64,000 bases of DNA from Hygrocybe punicea. Its lineage: Eukaryota; Basidiomycota; Agaricomycetes; Agaricales; Hygrophoraceae. Under the pieces are notes generated by a model, which did not search any database, was not told the origin of the DNA, and was given only the letters and a program-made list of their open reading frames with translations. The stretch lies in contig OY744461.1 of the NCBI GenBank assembly GCA_963556145.1, positions 8,194,891 through 8,258,890 of the forward strand. Reading direction: 5' to 3'. This document shows, in pieces, positions 1 to 9,814 of this stretch; the first letter of the stretch is position 1; every line of letters begins with the position of its first letter. Made by a program: the position numbers and the translations under genes.

Positions 1-324
1 TGTCGTCGGATCATCAGGGAGGATAATGGTAGGCACAGGGTATGAATATGGAAACCAAATATCCAAGAATGGCAATTGTCAATTACGTGTCAATATATTG
101 TCAAGGTGGAAGTCGGGTGTATCAATGGCAGAAGGGTTTTGGTGCCGATGCCAAAGATAGATCATAACAAAGTAGAAACTGATAAGGAAGGTGATGGCAA
201 TGCTGCCAATGATGATTACGGTAATTAGCTGTGTCGGGAGTACAGCCATTGTGAATCGGTTTGTTGTGGGATGAAGTCAACAATATGTCAGGGCGAGGGA
301 AAAGACAATAGTGATGATGTCCGT
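1..324 (-). mobile_element. Element X copy A, distal part
   Basis: The reverse complement aligns base for base with 52843-53165, with many substitutions but the same order. It is the distal half of a repeat element whose proximal part continues at 5146. The two halves are separated by the LTR retrotransposon at 325-5145, and the shared word CCGT lies on both sides. Joining 5149 to 324 recreates the continuous sequence of copy B (near 52843-52870). The left end runs off the window. I do not recognise the family: no transposase, reverse transcriptase or integrase motif is visible. Confidence 0.75.
79..249 (-). CDS. Small one-pass membrane ORF of element X (56 aa)
   Basis: This is a 56-codon ORF starting with ATG. 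It has one hydrophobic segment at about residues 8-32 (I/V/F/L-rich, containing ITFLISFYFVMIYLW) and a polar tail ending in TRN before TGA. The diverged copy at 52922-53086 encodes the same layout over 54 codons. The start, the membrane segment, the PDFHL/TDIHL-like tail and the stop are kept, and the length difference is exactly two codons, which suggests past selection on the frame. No family is recognised. In both copies the frame continues open after the TGA with conserved sequence, so the stop could be read through or lie in an intron. Confidence 0.4.
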   Translation of the reverse strand: MAVLPTQLITVIIIGSIAITFLISFYFVMIYLWHRHQNPSAIDTPDFHLDNILTRN

Positions 325-904
325 TGTAGAGGCTCCGGGCCGTCTGGACCTGAATCCTCTTCATATCCCACATCATCCCCGTCCATTCCCATTCATGTAT
401 CGTCGATTCCGCCCGATTCCGGTTGTTTCCATCAATTCCGCTCCGGATTCTGCCTCCGGATTCATTCCTACATGCACTGCAATGTCTCTAACGACCCGGA
501 ATCAGTACGTTTATAGTCATATATCATGTATCTACGTTTCCCGTCTCCTAGTACATAGCATTCCTCCACTCCACTCCTCTCCTATCAGTTACAGCCTTCG
601 GTTGTAGTACATAGTTACTACAGCACAGGATCTCTCCCAGTAGTATAAAAGATGTACTCTTATACTACAACCATATAGAAAATACAGGTTATCGCTCCCC
701 TTCAGTTCTATTTCTTAGTCCTCGCTTCGTATTGTCTCCATATTAGTCTTCGTACTCCACCCCCTTCACTTCCCCTCTGATCCGGAACCCCGGATTCGGG
801 TTGGATTGACTAGACTATAGACACTAAACTCCTCTGATTACTTTTTAGCTGATCACCACTTTCGTAGATTCCCATTCAGGTCTACAACCGAACTTGCTGT
901 CACA
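325..904 (+). repeat. 5' LTR of the gag-only element
   Basis: This 580-bp LTR has TG..CA termini. It matches 4566-5145 apart from about nine transitions and contains TATAAAA near 644, the probable start region for the element transcript. It also matches a much older relic at about 54780-55203. Confidence 0.92.
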
Positions 905-1098
905 ACTGGAGCCCACCACAAGGAGTTTATTTCTTTTGTCTTTTCATACCCTCCCCATGGTTGGCTTTGACTTTCATGACGTTTCCCTCTTCTACCCGAC
1001 TCTAGTTAGTTAGTTCCGCTTACAACTTCGACCTCGACCTCGAACCTCCTCGACCCGACCCGCTTTCCGACCCGCATCCCGATTTAGACATTCCCGAT

Positions 1099-2778
1099 AT
1101 GATGACCGGATTCATGCCTCTCCGAGGTGATCCCTCAGCCCCGACATTCAACGGAAACGAACTCGACCTTCCCTGCTTCTTGGACGAAATTGACATGCTC
1201 GGCTCCGACTGTGGACTCACGGACGCTATGAAGATTCGCTACACGCTCTGGTACCTCGATAACGACGATTACGAACTTTGGTCTACCCTACCCGCCGCTT
1301 CAGCAAAGGACTTCATCGCTTTCCGACGTGCTGTCTTCGACTTTTATCCCGGTGCTACAGATTCCATCCGGTATACGATCTCGGATCTCGATCAACTTAT
1401 GCGACGACAATCGGCTTATGGTATAGAGAACAAAGCGGACTTAGGACAATATTTCCGGGATTTCATACGCATTTCCGGTGTCTTGTTTGACAACGGCCGT
1501 CTAACGGATAAGCAACGGAACACATACTTCGCCAACGGATTCGACTCAGACCTTTGTCTACGTATTGAAGAACGCCTCCATTACCTTCGTCCCGACCATT
1601 ACCACGACGATCCATACCTGCTCGACGTTTTCCACGATGCCGCCTTATTCCTGCTTTCCGGTTGTCGCTCTGTTCCGAAATCCCCTTCCCTTGCCGTTAC
1701 TATCTCTAGTCCCGATTCCGGTCCCAGTCCCCCACCTGTCATAGCTTTGTCATCTCCGGTCCCGATTCCGACCTCAATCCCGCCCACTGTCGTTCGTTCC
1801 GTCCCCCACGTTCATTCCGGTCCTTCGTATACTCCGTCCCCTTTATCGCATATTCCGTCCCTGTCCATTCCGGTGCCCGTTGAGACCGTCATTTGTTTAC
1901 AGGTATTGTCGTCCAGTCCCGTGTCGTCCCCGTCCGATCCCATTCCCGATTTATCGATGCCGGTCACCGATTTATCCAATTCATTTCCTATTTCGTCCAC
2001 GTCGTCTCCGGATTCGACCACTCCGCTTTCCGTCCATGAACTCGTACCGGACCCGCTCCCATTGTCATCGGATTCTCCAGAAATAGACATTCCATCCCCG
2101 ATATTGTTGCCATATTGTCCTCCGTCACCGTCTACTGAGATTCCGTCGACTTTGGTTGAGTATTCCGTACCCGTTCCCATTCCGGACCCCATTCCTCACC
2201 TTTTATTTGATTTCAATTCCGGTTCCGATTCCATTATGTCGACCCCTTCGTTCCCAGTTCCCCTCGTCGTTTCCGCTCCCATATCGTTGTTGGTTCTGTC
2301 TTCGCCTGCTTGGGGCACCCCGTCGTTTTTAGACCCGTCACGCGGCACACCCGTTATATGGGATCGTGTTGGTGTCGGCACTCCGGTTCTCAAATTTTTA
2401 TTGTTCCTCGTTTCTGTCTTCATTCTACTTTGTCATTGCATTCTGGACCTCCGCCCCCTCGACTCCTCGCTCGAATATTTGCAAGAAGTTCTCCACCTCC
2501 TCTCGTCGTTCCACCTCCGACCTTCTTTCAGAAACTCTTGTGGGGATGTAGACCCGTTTCCGTCTCCTATTTTTGCGTTTTCGTCTTCCGTTCCGCTTTC
2601 CGTTCATGTTCCCGTTTCTCGTTTATTTATATTTTCATTTCTGTTTCTAGTTCTCTTTGTTTCCTGCTCATTCCGGACCCGTTTCGTTTCCATTGTATTC
2701 CGGTGCCGTCCTCCTCCTCGACCCCCAGATTCCGGTTATCTTATCTCGTCGTTCCGTTTCCCTCTTTTCCGTTTATAG
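1099..2778 (+). CDS. Gag-like protein of the LTR element
   Basis: This is a 559-codon ORF. Residues about 5-195 resemble the gag-like domain of agaricomycete retroelements: a start like PLRGDPSAPTFNGNEL, then YTLWYLD, a DLWS-type motif (here YELWSTLP), FYPGATDS, ADLGQYFRDF and DDPYLLDVFHDAA. After about residue 200 it becomes Ser/Pro-rich low-complexity sequence. The last 150 residues, hydrophobic and Phe/Val/Ser-rich, look like noncoding sequence read through. There is no zinc knuckle and no polymerase. The function is inferred to be the capsid-like structural protein of a non-autonomous element. The start is the first of two adjacent ATGs about 195 bp after the LTR. The C-terminal half is doubtful. 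Confidence 0.6.
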   Translation: MMTGFMPLRGDPSAPTFNGNELDLPCFLDEIDMLGSDCGLTDAMKIRYTLWYLDNDDYELWSTLPAASAKDFIAFRRAVFDFYPGATDSIRYTISDLDQLMRRQSAYGIENKADLGQYFRDFIRISGVLFDNGRLTDKQRNTYFANGFDSDLCLRIEERLHYLRPDHYHDDPYLLDVFHDAALFLLSGCRSVPKSPSLAVTISSPDSGPSPPPVIALSSPVPIPTSIPPTVVRSVPHVHSGPSYTPSPLSHIPSLSIPVPVETVICLQVLSSSPVSSPSDPIPDLSMPVTDLSNSFPISSTSSPDSTTPLSVHELVPDPLPLSSDSPEIDIPSPILLPYCPPSPSTEIPSTLVEYSVPVPIPDPIPHLLFDFNSGSDSIMSTPSFPVPLVVSAPISLLVLSSPAWGTPSFLDPSRGTPVIWDRVGVGTPVLKFLLFLVSVFILLCHCILDLRPLDSSLEYLQEVLHLLSSFHLRPSFRNSCGDVDPFPSPIFAFSSSVPLSVHVPVSRLFIFSFLFLVLFVSCSFRTRFVSIVFRCRPPPRPPDSGYLISSFRFPLFRL

Positions 2779-2850
2779 TTTTATTATGTACTCTATTTTT
2801 CTTTATGTACATTGTCCCGCATTCCGTTTTCCCTTTCCGTCCGTTCCCTT

Positions 2851-4039
2851 TTATTCCCTTCTCCCTTTGTCGAGTTTGGTGTCGATCATGTCAAGTTGAC
2901 CCAGGATATGGGCCTGGTTCGCGCGTAGTCGATTTAGCTCTTTCGTCCAACGGGTTAGCTTGGTGTGGACCTCCGCGACGTATTCAGAAAGGCCGTCCGT
3001 GATCGTCAATATCTCCCTTTGCGTTTCCGTCGCCATCTTGCGTACTGCCCGGACGTGGTCGTTGATTCCGGCTCCGATCCACGGGTGCTTGAACGGATTC
3101 CCTCGTCTCCCTTCGTCCCGCTCCGATTCCGTATCCGGTTCGACGTCAGTCAACGTCCGCTTACTCGTCGACGCCTCTCCGGTCCGCAACCTAGGCTTCC
3201 TCACGGGCTTTGGTATCTTCTTCGCGACGACCTTTCTCTTCAGACTACCCGCCTTCGCCTTCCCTTTCCTTTCCGCTTTTCTGGATCCGGTGGCCGGTCC
3301 CTTCGTCGACAATCCGCAACGTCGTTTAAGTCTTTTGCACCGATCACACGCGTATCCCTCGATTCCGCGACAAACCACGTTGGGGGTCACGCACGCATCA
3401 CATTGCCGGATCCGGTACGATTGCATATACTACGGAATTGTTAGATGGAAATGATATACGAGTCCGCGAGATATCACTTACCCCCGGAATCTTTCCCATT
3501 GGTTCCGCGTCCTCGTTCCCGCTCGCATTCGAGAAATCGTTGCCGCTGTTGTAGTCCCCATGAACGGTTTCGTCGTCCTGGGTGACCCTCTTATCCCGGT
3601 TGAGCTTTTTGTTTTTGATCGCGTTCAGTACTTGAAGCCTCTCGTATTTTCGTAGTTGTTGGTTGGACCAGGTGTCCTCCTCGTCCTCACTTCCGTGATC
3701 GCTGGTTTGTGCGGCCTCCTCCCGGTCCCTTTCCGCGGCTGCATCAGCATCCCCTTTTGCTGCCTCTGCCCGTTTCCGCTCGATCCTTTCCACCTCCTTG
3801 ACCCATTGTTTCCTTGCTTCCTCCTCCTTTTCCTCCTGCAACCATACAGCTTCCCGACGCCTTGCCTCTTTCCGTTCCCGTTCATAGTCCTCCCAGCTCC
3901 ACAACCACTCCTCGACCTCCACCACCATCTCTCCGCCCATTGAGAAATCCTTCGGTTCCGTCACGTCGATTCCGTTGTCCTGGATTTCCGTCACGATTCC
4001 CCTGTAGTTCTGCTGCCGGGTATCATTAGTCCATGCCAT
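2851..4039 (-). CDS. Antisense spliced gene inside the LTR element: acidic coiled coil plus Cys cluster
   Basis: It runs opposite to gag. Exon 1 is 4039-3482, a 51-bp intron spans 3481-3430 (GTAAGT..CCGTAG), and exon 2 is 3429-2851. The two exons join in phase to 378 aa. Residues about 35-110 are rich in W, E, K and R (WLWSWEDYERERKEARRR) and likely helical. An acidic stretch follows. Just after the splice is a cysteine cluster (CDAC, then C, then CDRCKRLKRRC) resembling a reduced Zn2Cys6-type binuclear zinc motif. The tail is basic and then helical. This architecture is common among agaricomycete transposon-linked hypothetical genes; a DNA- or RNA-binding role is inference only. The clean splice argues it was functional when the element inserted. 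Confidence 0.62.
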
Positions 4040-4565
4040 TTACAGAAATGGGATCTCTTACCATGGCCCATCGTCATCTCACCACCCATTGCCGTGCTTC
4101 ATTCTCAAATCCGTCGCGTACGATATCGATTTCGGCCGCATCGACTTCTAGTAACTCGGCCACAGCGCTCTCAAAGTCTTGCCGCATTTCCGCATCGAGA
4201 TTATTGAGGAATTTGTTGTATTCCATCGACATTTGGTATTGATGTTGGTGTTGGTGTTTGTTGCTTGTTGAGGATGTTGTCGAGATTATTGAAAGTCACG
4301 TTGAAAAGTTTCCTTGTTTGTATTTGTTGCCCCGTCACGTGACCTTTATTTCCCTGTCCAGCCGTTTCGCCCCACCCTCTTTTAGTAGCTCTGGACCACT
4401 GCTTCCCGACGCTTCGATACCCGCCGGCTTCGACTCCGCTCACGTTGTACTCCCGTTTCCGTCCATTTTTGACATCGCATCCGCTCATTTATTCCCACAA
4501 CCCCGGTATCTTCATTATTTTGTATGGATCGACCAGGGATGGTCTCTATCTGAGTCCTGACCGGA

Positions 4566-5145
4566 TGTAGAGGCTCCGGGCCGTCTGGACCCGAATCCTC
4601 TTCATATCCCACATCGTCCCCATCCATTCCCATTCATGTATCGTCGATTCCGCCCGATTCCGGTTGTTTCCATCAATTCCGCTCCGGATTCTGCCTCCGG
4701 ATTCATTCCTACATGCACTGCAATGTCTCTAACGACCCGGAATCAGTACGTTTATAGTCATATATCATGTATCTACGTTTCCCGTCTCCTAGTACATAGC
4801 ATTCCTCCACTCCACTCCTCTCCTATCAGTTACAGCCTTCGGTTGTAGTACATAGTTACTACAGCACAGGATCTCTCCCAGTAGTATAAAAGATGTACTC
4901 TTATACTACAACCATATAGAAAATACAGGTTATCGCTCCCCTTCAGTTCTATTTCTTAGTCCTCGCTTCGTATTGTCTCCATATTAGTCTTCGTACTCCA
5001 CCCCCTTCACTTCCCCTCTGATCCGGAACCCCGGATTCGGGTTGGATTGACTAGACTATAGACACTAAACTCCTCTGATCACTTCTTAGCTGATCACCAC
5101 TTTCATAGATTCCCATTCGGGTCTACAACCGAACTCGCCGTCACA
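4566..5145 (+). repeat. 3' LTR of the gag-only element
   Basis: This 580-bp partner of 325-904 is followed by the target duplicate CCGT. Just upstream (about 4528-4545) lies GACCAGGGATGGTCT, which also precedes the 3' LTR of the second LTR element. The two elements therefore belong to one superfamily. Confidence 0.92.
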
Positions 5146-5375
5146 CCGTTGGCAAGGAGACTATTCAGGTACAGCAAGGTAACGTGGGGATGTGTCCATG
5201 GTCAGTCTGGATTGTTCTAGAAGAAAGGAAGAAAAGAGAACAAGGACAAGAATAAACAACGATGTCCAAAAGAAGACAAAAGGTAAAAGGAAACAAAAAA
5301 GGAATGTGTGATAAAGCAGAATCACCATGGTGGGCAATGGAGTTGGAATCAGAGTTGCGGAGTTGGAAAATGCAA
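5146..5375 (-). mobile_element. Element X copy A, proximal part
   Basis: The reverse complement matches about 52649-52853, including a hydrophobic ORF with the pattern YHTFLF..F.FFW..LFILVLV that ends AVPE-stop. The stop codon is at about 5161. Upstream on the minus strand the frame runs straight into the hAT transposase, so X and the hAT are fused at about 5375. I cannot see which one inserted into the other. Confidence 0.6.
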
Positions 5376-8050
5376 CAGTTGTCTTGCCAAGTGCAAGTGC
5401 AACATGGACAGTGGTTCCATATGTCTGATTGAGAGACATTGTGGTGAGGTGCTGGTCAATATGGTCCATCACAGGAATCACTGTGGCCAGGTTGGGTGTT
5501 CCATGCAAGAAAAACAGTGTCACATCTTTGAAGATCTACCATTGGGTGTGCCAACAAGGTGAATGAATCCAGGAGCGACAACTTACCTTCAATGCATTGT
5601 GAAGGTCTTGCACAATCTTCCATTCAGAGTTGTTGAGCTCAAAATCCTGCAACTTGTGGGCACAATCCTGCATCATCAAATCAAGTGCCTTCCGATGATT
5701 GAGGGTGAAATTGAGCATGTCAAACATCAAGGTCCACCATGTAGTGATGTCCCTCAGCATCAGGTGCTCCAAAAGCTTGAGATCGGCAAGTATTTCCTTC
5801 CATGCCAGTAGAAGTATAGTCGAGGAGTTGATGATCTTGAATGCAAGCTTGCACAGCTGGTGGTGCATTGTCAGCAGTTCCCACCCTTGACAATCAACAA
5901 GACCATGCCTAACCTTGATGATCACCAACTTCACAGGCAGGATGCCTGACTCAAATTCAGCTTGTTCATCTTCAGAGAGCAACTTGACCTCATCTACCCA
6001 GCCATCCTGATCATCCAAGTCTTCGTCGTTGTCCAAACTCACTTGAGTCTCTCGCTCCTCTAAGTCAATGCCTTCTGCCAGCCTCATCAGCAGTGCTTCA
6101 GTCTCATTCAAGTTCGCTTCCTCGCCACCTTCCTCATTTGTGGCCATCTGCATTTTAGGTGCGTCAAACATCTTAATAACACTTTTGGCAACAAGACTAA
6201 GCACATGCAAGAAGCAGCATGTTTGATTCGCATCACCAGGGAACTCACTTATGAGATCAGCCAACTCAACAATCATCACATTGTTGACAGATGCATTGTC
6301 ACTGGTAATGCTCAAGATCTATGTGACGGTGAGTTCACTTCAGATGGTACAACTCGGAACTGACCTTGTCTGCTATCCCGAAATCTTTTAGAATGTTTGC
6401 AAGCTCAATCCCAGTGTGAGACTATGTATTGTTAACGATTGTACCACCATTATAATGGACCTGCAGTACCTTTGCCACTTTGACAACATCCAGGATTAGA
6501 CATATTGGCACCCCATCTTTCTCAAAGTGAACAGTCACTGCGACGAACAATCTGTGGTTGGGTGATGTCCACGCATCCATTGTGAAATTGAGTTTCCCAT
6601 TATACTCCTTTGGTTTGTGTCAGTTATTAATGTCATGCTGTTTTGTGTGGGAAGTGTGTGAACAAATCCACACCAAGGGTTTCCAGAGTGCGTCGTTGAT
6701 CAGGAAATTACCTTGTTGTCCTTTGGGATCAAGGATTTAGCTCTTTAATAACTCTGGGTTATTCCTGTTGGGTGGTTGGGTTGTGGTGTGAATCCTATCA
6801 AAGGTTAGCTTTGAGGGATACAACAAATACTTGACAATAATATAAGTCAGATGTATGACTTATAGAGGATGAGTGAATAGTGAGGTCTTCCCTACTGAAG
6901 GTAAAGACTTTGAGTGACAAGAGGTATGTGAGAGTATAAGTGGATAATAACTCAAGCAAGTATGAGCAGGGTAAGATGAACGAGTGTGCAACAGTCAAGT
7001 ATACAAGTAGCAAGTATACAATGAGCAGAGGTACAACAGAGATGAGCAATAGATGATGAACAATGGGTGATAGATGGTCCTTGTAACATTGTGTGTGCTG
7101 TAGGGATTTTGACTAGTGACAGCATACTGCTATGTTTTGATCCAAATCCTTCTTGGATCATGACAATGCATAGACCTGACTAACATACTTGTAGCATGGC
7201 TGCAATGCGCTCATGAGTATGAGCAAACACTTTTTTCACATTGCAGGAGACTGTTGATGGTGAAGGTAAGTAATATTCTGCCCGTCCTGTCTTCATCAGA
7301 CATTTAAAACCATGGTCAGCTATGGTCTTGAATGGTCGCAGACTTTCAGAAACCCAATGAACGATTTCAGTCCTGATTCCAACATTCAGCTAGTTCTCAG
7401 ATATCTGCCAACAAAAGCATACCTAGTCTTGGTCCTTGTGTGTTGTCTACTCAAGTATGTCACCTTGCCTTTACCTTTATGCTCAAAGGCCGCAGAGATG
7501 GAACCCGTCTCATTGAGACTCTTGACCACAGACTCTCTCGCAACCTTCACATTGGCTGTTGCTTCAGTGGCCTTCAATGCTTCTTCCCCCCAACAAGTCT
7601 TGACATGCTTGCATAAGTTTCCTGTTGAGTTTGAATCACCTTTATCGAGATAACGGTGACACTTGAACTTGCAGCTTTTTGATGCACAGGAAAATGTGTG
7701 ACAATGGCACCCTTCATTATACTCAATCTCCAGTATCGGATGGTAGAATGCATAGATTTGTGATGACCATTTCTTGGCTAGCTGCTATGGTCTGGTGTGA
7801 GTTGCAATATCAATTGGCAGGTATCCTTGGTATACCCAGCTCATGCTCAGCATTCTCATCGACACTCCCTTCAGATCCTGATGGGACATCAATCATGATT
7901 GCATCAGCTTCTTTGGCCTCAACCTCTTCCTTGGTCTGAACACATGCATGTCATGAAGTCCCCTTTTGTGTAGAAGGACCTGACTTAGTGGGCACGACCT
8001 TGGCAGGAGGATTTGGTTTCTTTTTTTTTGCCAGACGTTCTGATGGTGGA
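5375..8050 (-). pseudogene. hAT-family transposase, decayed
   Basis: Read on minus from about 8050 it contains: a Lys-rich N-terminus; a BED-like zinc-finger region near 7640-7560 (a Cys-His stretch, then GNLCKHVKTCWGEEA); an HTRTKTR segment near 7420; VFAHTHERIAAML near 7215; KLNFTMDAWTSPNH near 6600; a DNAS motif with CCFLHVLSLVAKSV near 6290-6190; and ATPNLATVIP-like sequence near 5480. These match, in order, the hAT transposases common in agaricomycetes. The gene is broken by stops and frameshifts in the N-terminal part, carries a foreign insert in an intron (6611-7183), and lacks the C-terminal dimerisation region, where it fuses to element X. It is not functional. Confidence 0.78.
6786..7088 (-). 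mobile_element. About 300-bp insertion (solo-LTR-like) in a hAT intron
   Basis: AT-rich sequence flanked on both sides by TTGTG (6781-6785 and 7089-7093). Read on minus it begins TGTTACAAGG and ends GGATTCACAC, with no coding capacity. Size, 5' TG and 5-bp duplication fit a solo LTR, but the 3' end is not CA. It sits inside what the hAT alignment shows to be an intron between HTHERIAAML and the DAWTSPNH exon. Confidence 0.45.
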
Positions 8051-8139
8051 CACCATGGGTTTTGACTGAGCCACCATGAGAGAATTGTGCAGTATTGAGT
8101 CTCAGATATTGAGGGGGAAATTGTCTTCATTTCATATAT

Positions 8140-8343
8140 ATTTCTATATTAGGGTAGGCTGAGACCCATCCACGGGTACGGGTTGGGGACGGGTTGGCAT
8201 AACACAACCCATACCCGTACCCATTGATACCTGTACCTGTGACCCACACAGGTATTCTGTACCCATGCCATTGCCTAATCACTGCTTTGGGTTTATACGG
8301 ATCATTCAGTGTCAAATAAATTAGTGGTAGGGAAAAATGACAT
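8140..8343. repeat. Terminal region of the hAT element
   Basis: Repeated CCCGTACCC / GGGTACGGG-type words (GGGTACGGGTTGGGG near 8176, ACCCGTACCCATTG near 8213). Such arrays are typical of the ends of fungal hAT elements with this transposase type. I could not fix the exact TIR or a target duplication. Confidence 0.4.
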
Positions 8344-8387
8344 GTGTTGGATGGCAGCTTCCCTCCATGTTGCACTACAGTTGGCCA

Positions 8388-9760
8388 GGGTGTTTATGCT
8401 GCACAAAAACTCCATGAATGGACTCAAGCATACATAAAAGATCAAGACAACATACCACTGAACCCTTATGGTGCTTGGTCATGGTCACGACTCGATGATG
8501 AGGATTTGGCCCAGGAGATCCAACTCCACCTGCAGTCAATTGGGGAATATGTCCGCACTCAAGATGTTTGTGACTATCTTGACCAACCTGATGTGAAGTC
8601 TCGGCTCAAACTAAAAAAGACAATCCATTTGTCAACAGCACAGCACTGGATGAAGAAAATGGGTTACCATTGGACATTGAAGCCAAGCAGCCAATTTGAA
8701 GATGGCCACGAGCATGCAGATGTAGTCCATTTCCAACAAAATGTGTTTCTCCATCAGTGGGCCAACATCGAAACCAGAACACAGCTCTGGAAAGACCAAA
8801 ACCCTGTGGAGGAAGAAGAGAGAGATACAAGCACAGATGAGCCACCTGTATTTGGTCCCTGGCAACTAGTCATTGTCTGGTTCCATGATGAGAGCACTTT
8901 CTATGCAAATGATCAGTGCCGGAAATGGTGGGTGCACAGTTCAGAGAAGGCAGTGCCACGACCCAAAGGCAAAGGTGCATCATTGATGTGTGTCAGCTGA
9001 TTTTGGATGGCTGCGATCTCCAGATGGTAGAGAGTCAGCGAGGATCCTCTTCAAGGCAGGGAAGAACCATGATGGATACTTCAAAAATGAAGATGTATTG
9101 GCACATGCTCGAAAGGCAATGGGTATCCTCACCAAGTATTATCCTGAACACAAGCATGTCTTGGTTTTTGACAATGCCCCAACACATCACAAATGTGCCG
9201 CCGATGCTCTGTCTGCATGAAAAATGCCAAAGGGAACATCTAAAACTGCGGAGTGGAAGTGGAAAAGACACAAACAGATGGATCACCCATGTATGACTCA
9301 AATGGCAGAGTTACAAAGGTCACCATACAGATGGGCGATGCCAGCCTACCAAATGGAGCACCCCAACCACTGTTTTTTCCAGAAGGCATGTTAAGGCTGG
9401 TCTCTTCAAAGGGATGGCAGTGATTTTGCAGGAATGTGGACTGGTAGAGGAATTGAAACTACGAGCAGAGAGCCCAAACTTCAAATGTCCACCAGACGAG
9501 ACACAATGCTGCTGTCGCAGAGTCCTTTTTAACCAGCCAGATTTCATTGCTGTGGAATTGCTTCTTGAGACAGAGTGTCAAGCACGAGGATTCCAGGTTT
9601 TGTTCTTGCCAAAGTTCCACCCAGAACTCAACTTTATTGAACAATGCTGGGGGTTTGCAAAACAAACCTATAGGCAATTTCCTGCATCATCCAAGGAAGC
9701 AGACCTGGAGTGAAATGTGGTTGCAGCTTTGGATGCTGTCCCTCTTACATCAATAAGATG
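8388..9760 (+). pseudogene. DDE-superfamily transposase, main part (gene continues at 46314)
   Basis: Segments in order: GVYAAQKL, LNPYGAWSWSRLDDEDLAQEI, STAQHWMKKMGY, VWFHDESTFYAND (first Asp region), SADFGWLRSPDG, VFDNAPTHHK (second Asp), NQPDFIAVELLLE, and FLPKFHPELNFIEQCWG (third acidic residue). This is the agaricomycete DDE endonuclease family. A deletion and frameshift near 8993 removes the segment between GASLM and SADFG. Stops and shifts occur near 9218-9410, and a stop lies at 9713. The exon ends at 9760 with donor GTATGT. Its intron is occupied by the 36.5-kb outer element, and the terminal exon lies at 46314-46454. Confidence 0.85.
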
Positions 9761-9780
9761 GTATGTCATCATGACTGAGT

Positions 9781-9814
9781 CCCAGTGAAAAGTCGCAATT
9801 TTAAAAAAGATTTA
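9781..9814 (+). repeat. Outer element left TIR
   Basis: 34 bp identical to the reverse complement of 46234-46267; the match stops abruptly after GATTTA. From 9815 to the first ATG at 10049 the sequence is AT-rich, then has several CTCGG/CACTC words (9867-9960). It is probably the transposase promoter and 5' UTR. Confidence 0.88.

Larger units (their letters stand above)
325..5145 (+). mobile_element. Gag-only (non-autonomous) LTR retrotransposon
   Basis: Two 580-bp direct repeats beginning TGTAGAGG and ending GTCACA bound a 3.66-kb interior. The flanking 4-bp duplication is CCGT (321-324 and 5146-5149). A primer-binding-like site TGGAGCCCACC follows the 5' LTR by two bases (907-917), and a TATA box (TATAAAA, 644-650) lies in the LTR. 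The interior encodes a gag-like protein on + and a spliced Cys-cluster gene on -. No protease, reverse transcriptase, RNase H or integrase is visible, so movement must depend on another element. The LTRs differ at about nine sites, all transitions. Confidence 0.9.

Noticed and set aside
2310..3002. 230-aa ORF overlapping the gag 3' end and the antisense gene
   Set aside because: Shadow frame of C/T-rich DNA, Phe/Ser/Pro-rich, no conserved segment.
4258..4560. Possible pol remnant before the 3' LTR of the first LTR element
   Set aside because: No reverse transcriptase, RNase H or integrase motif in any frame between gag and the LTR.
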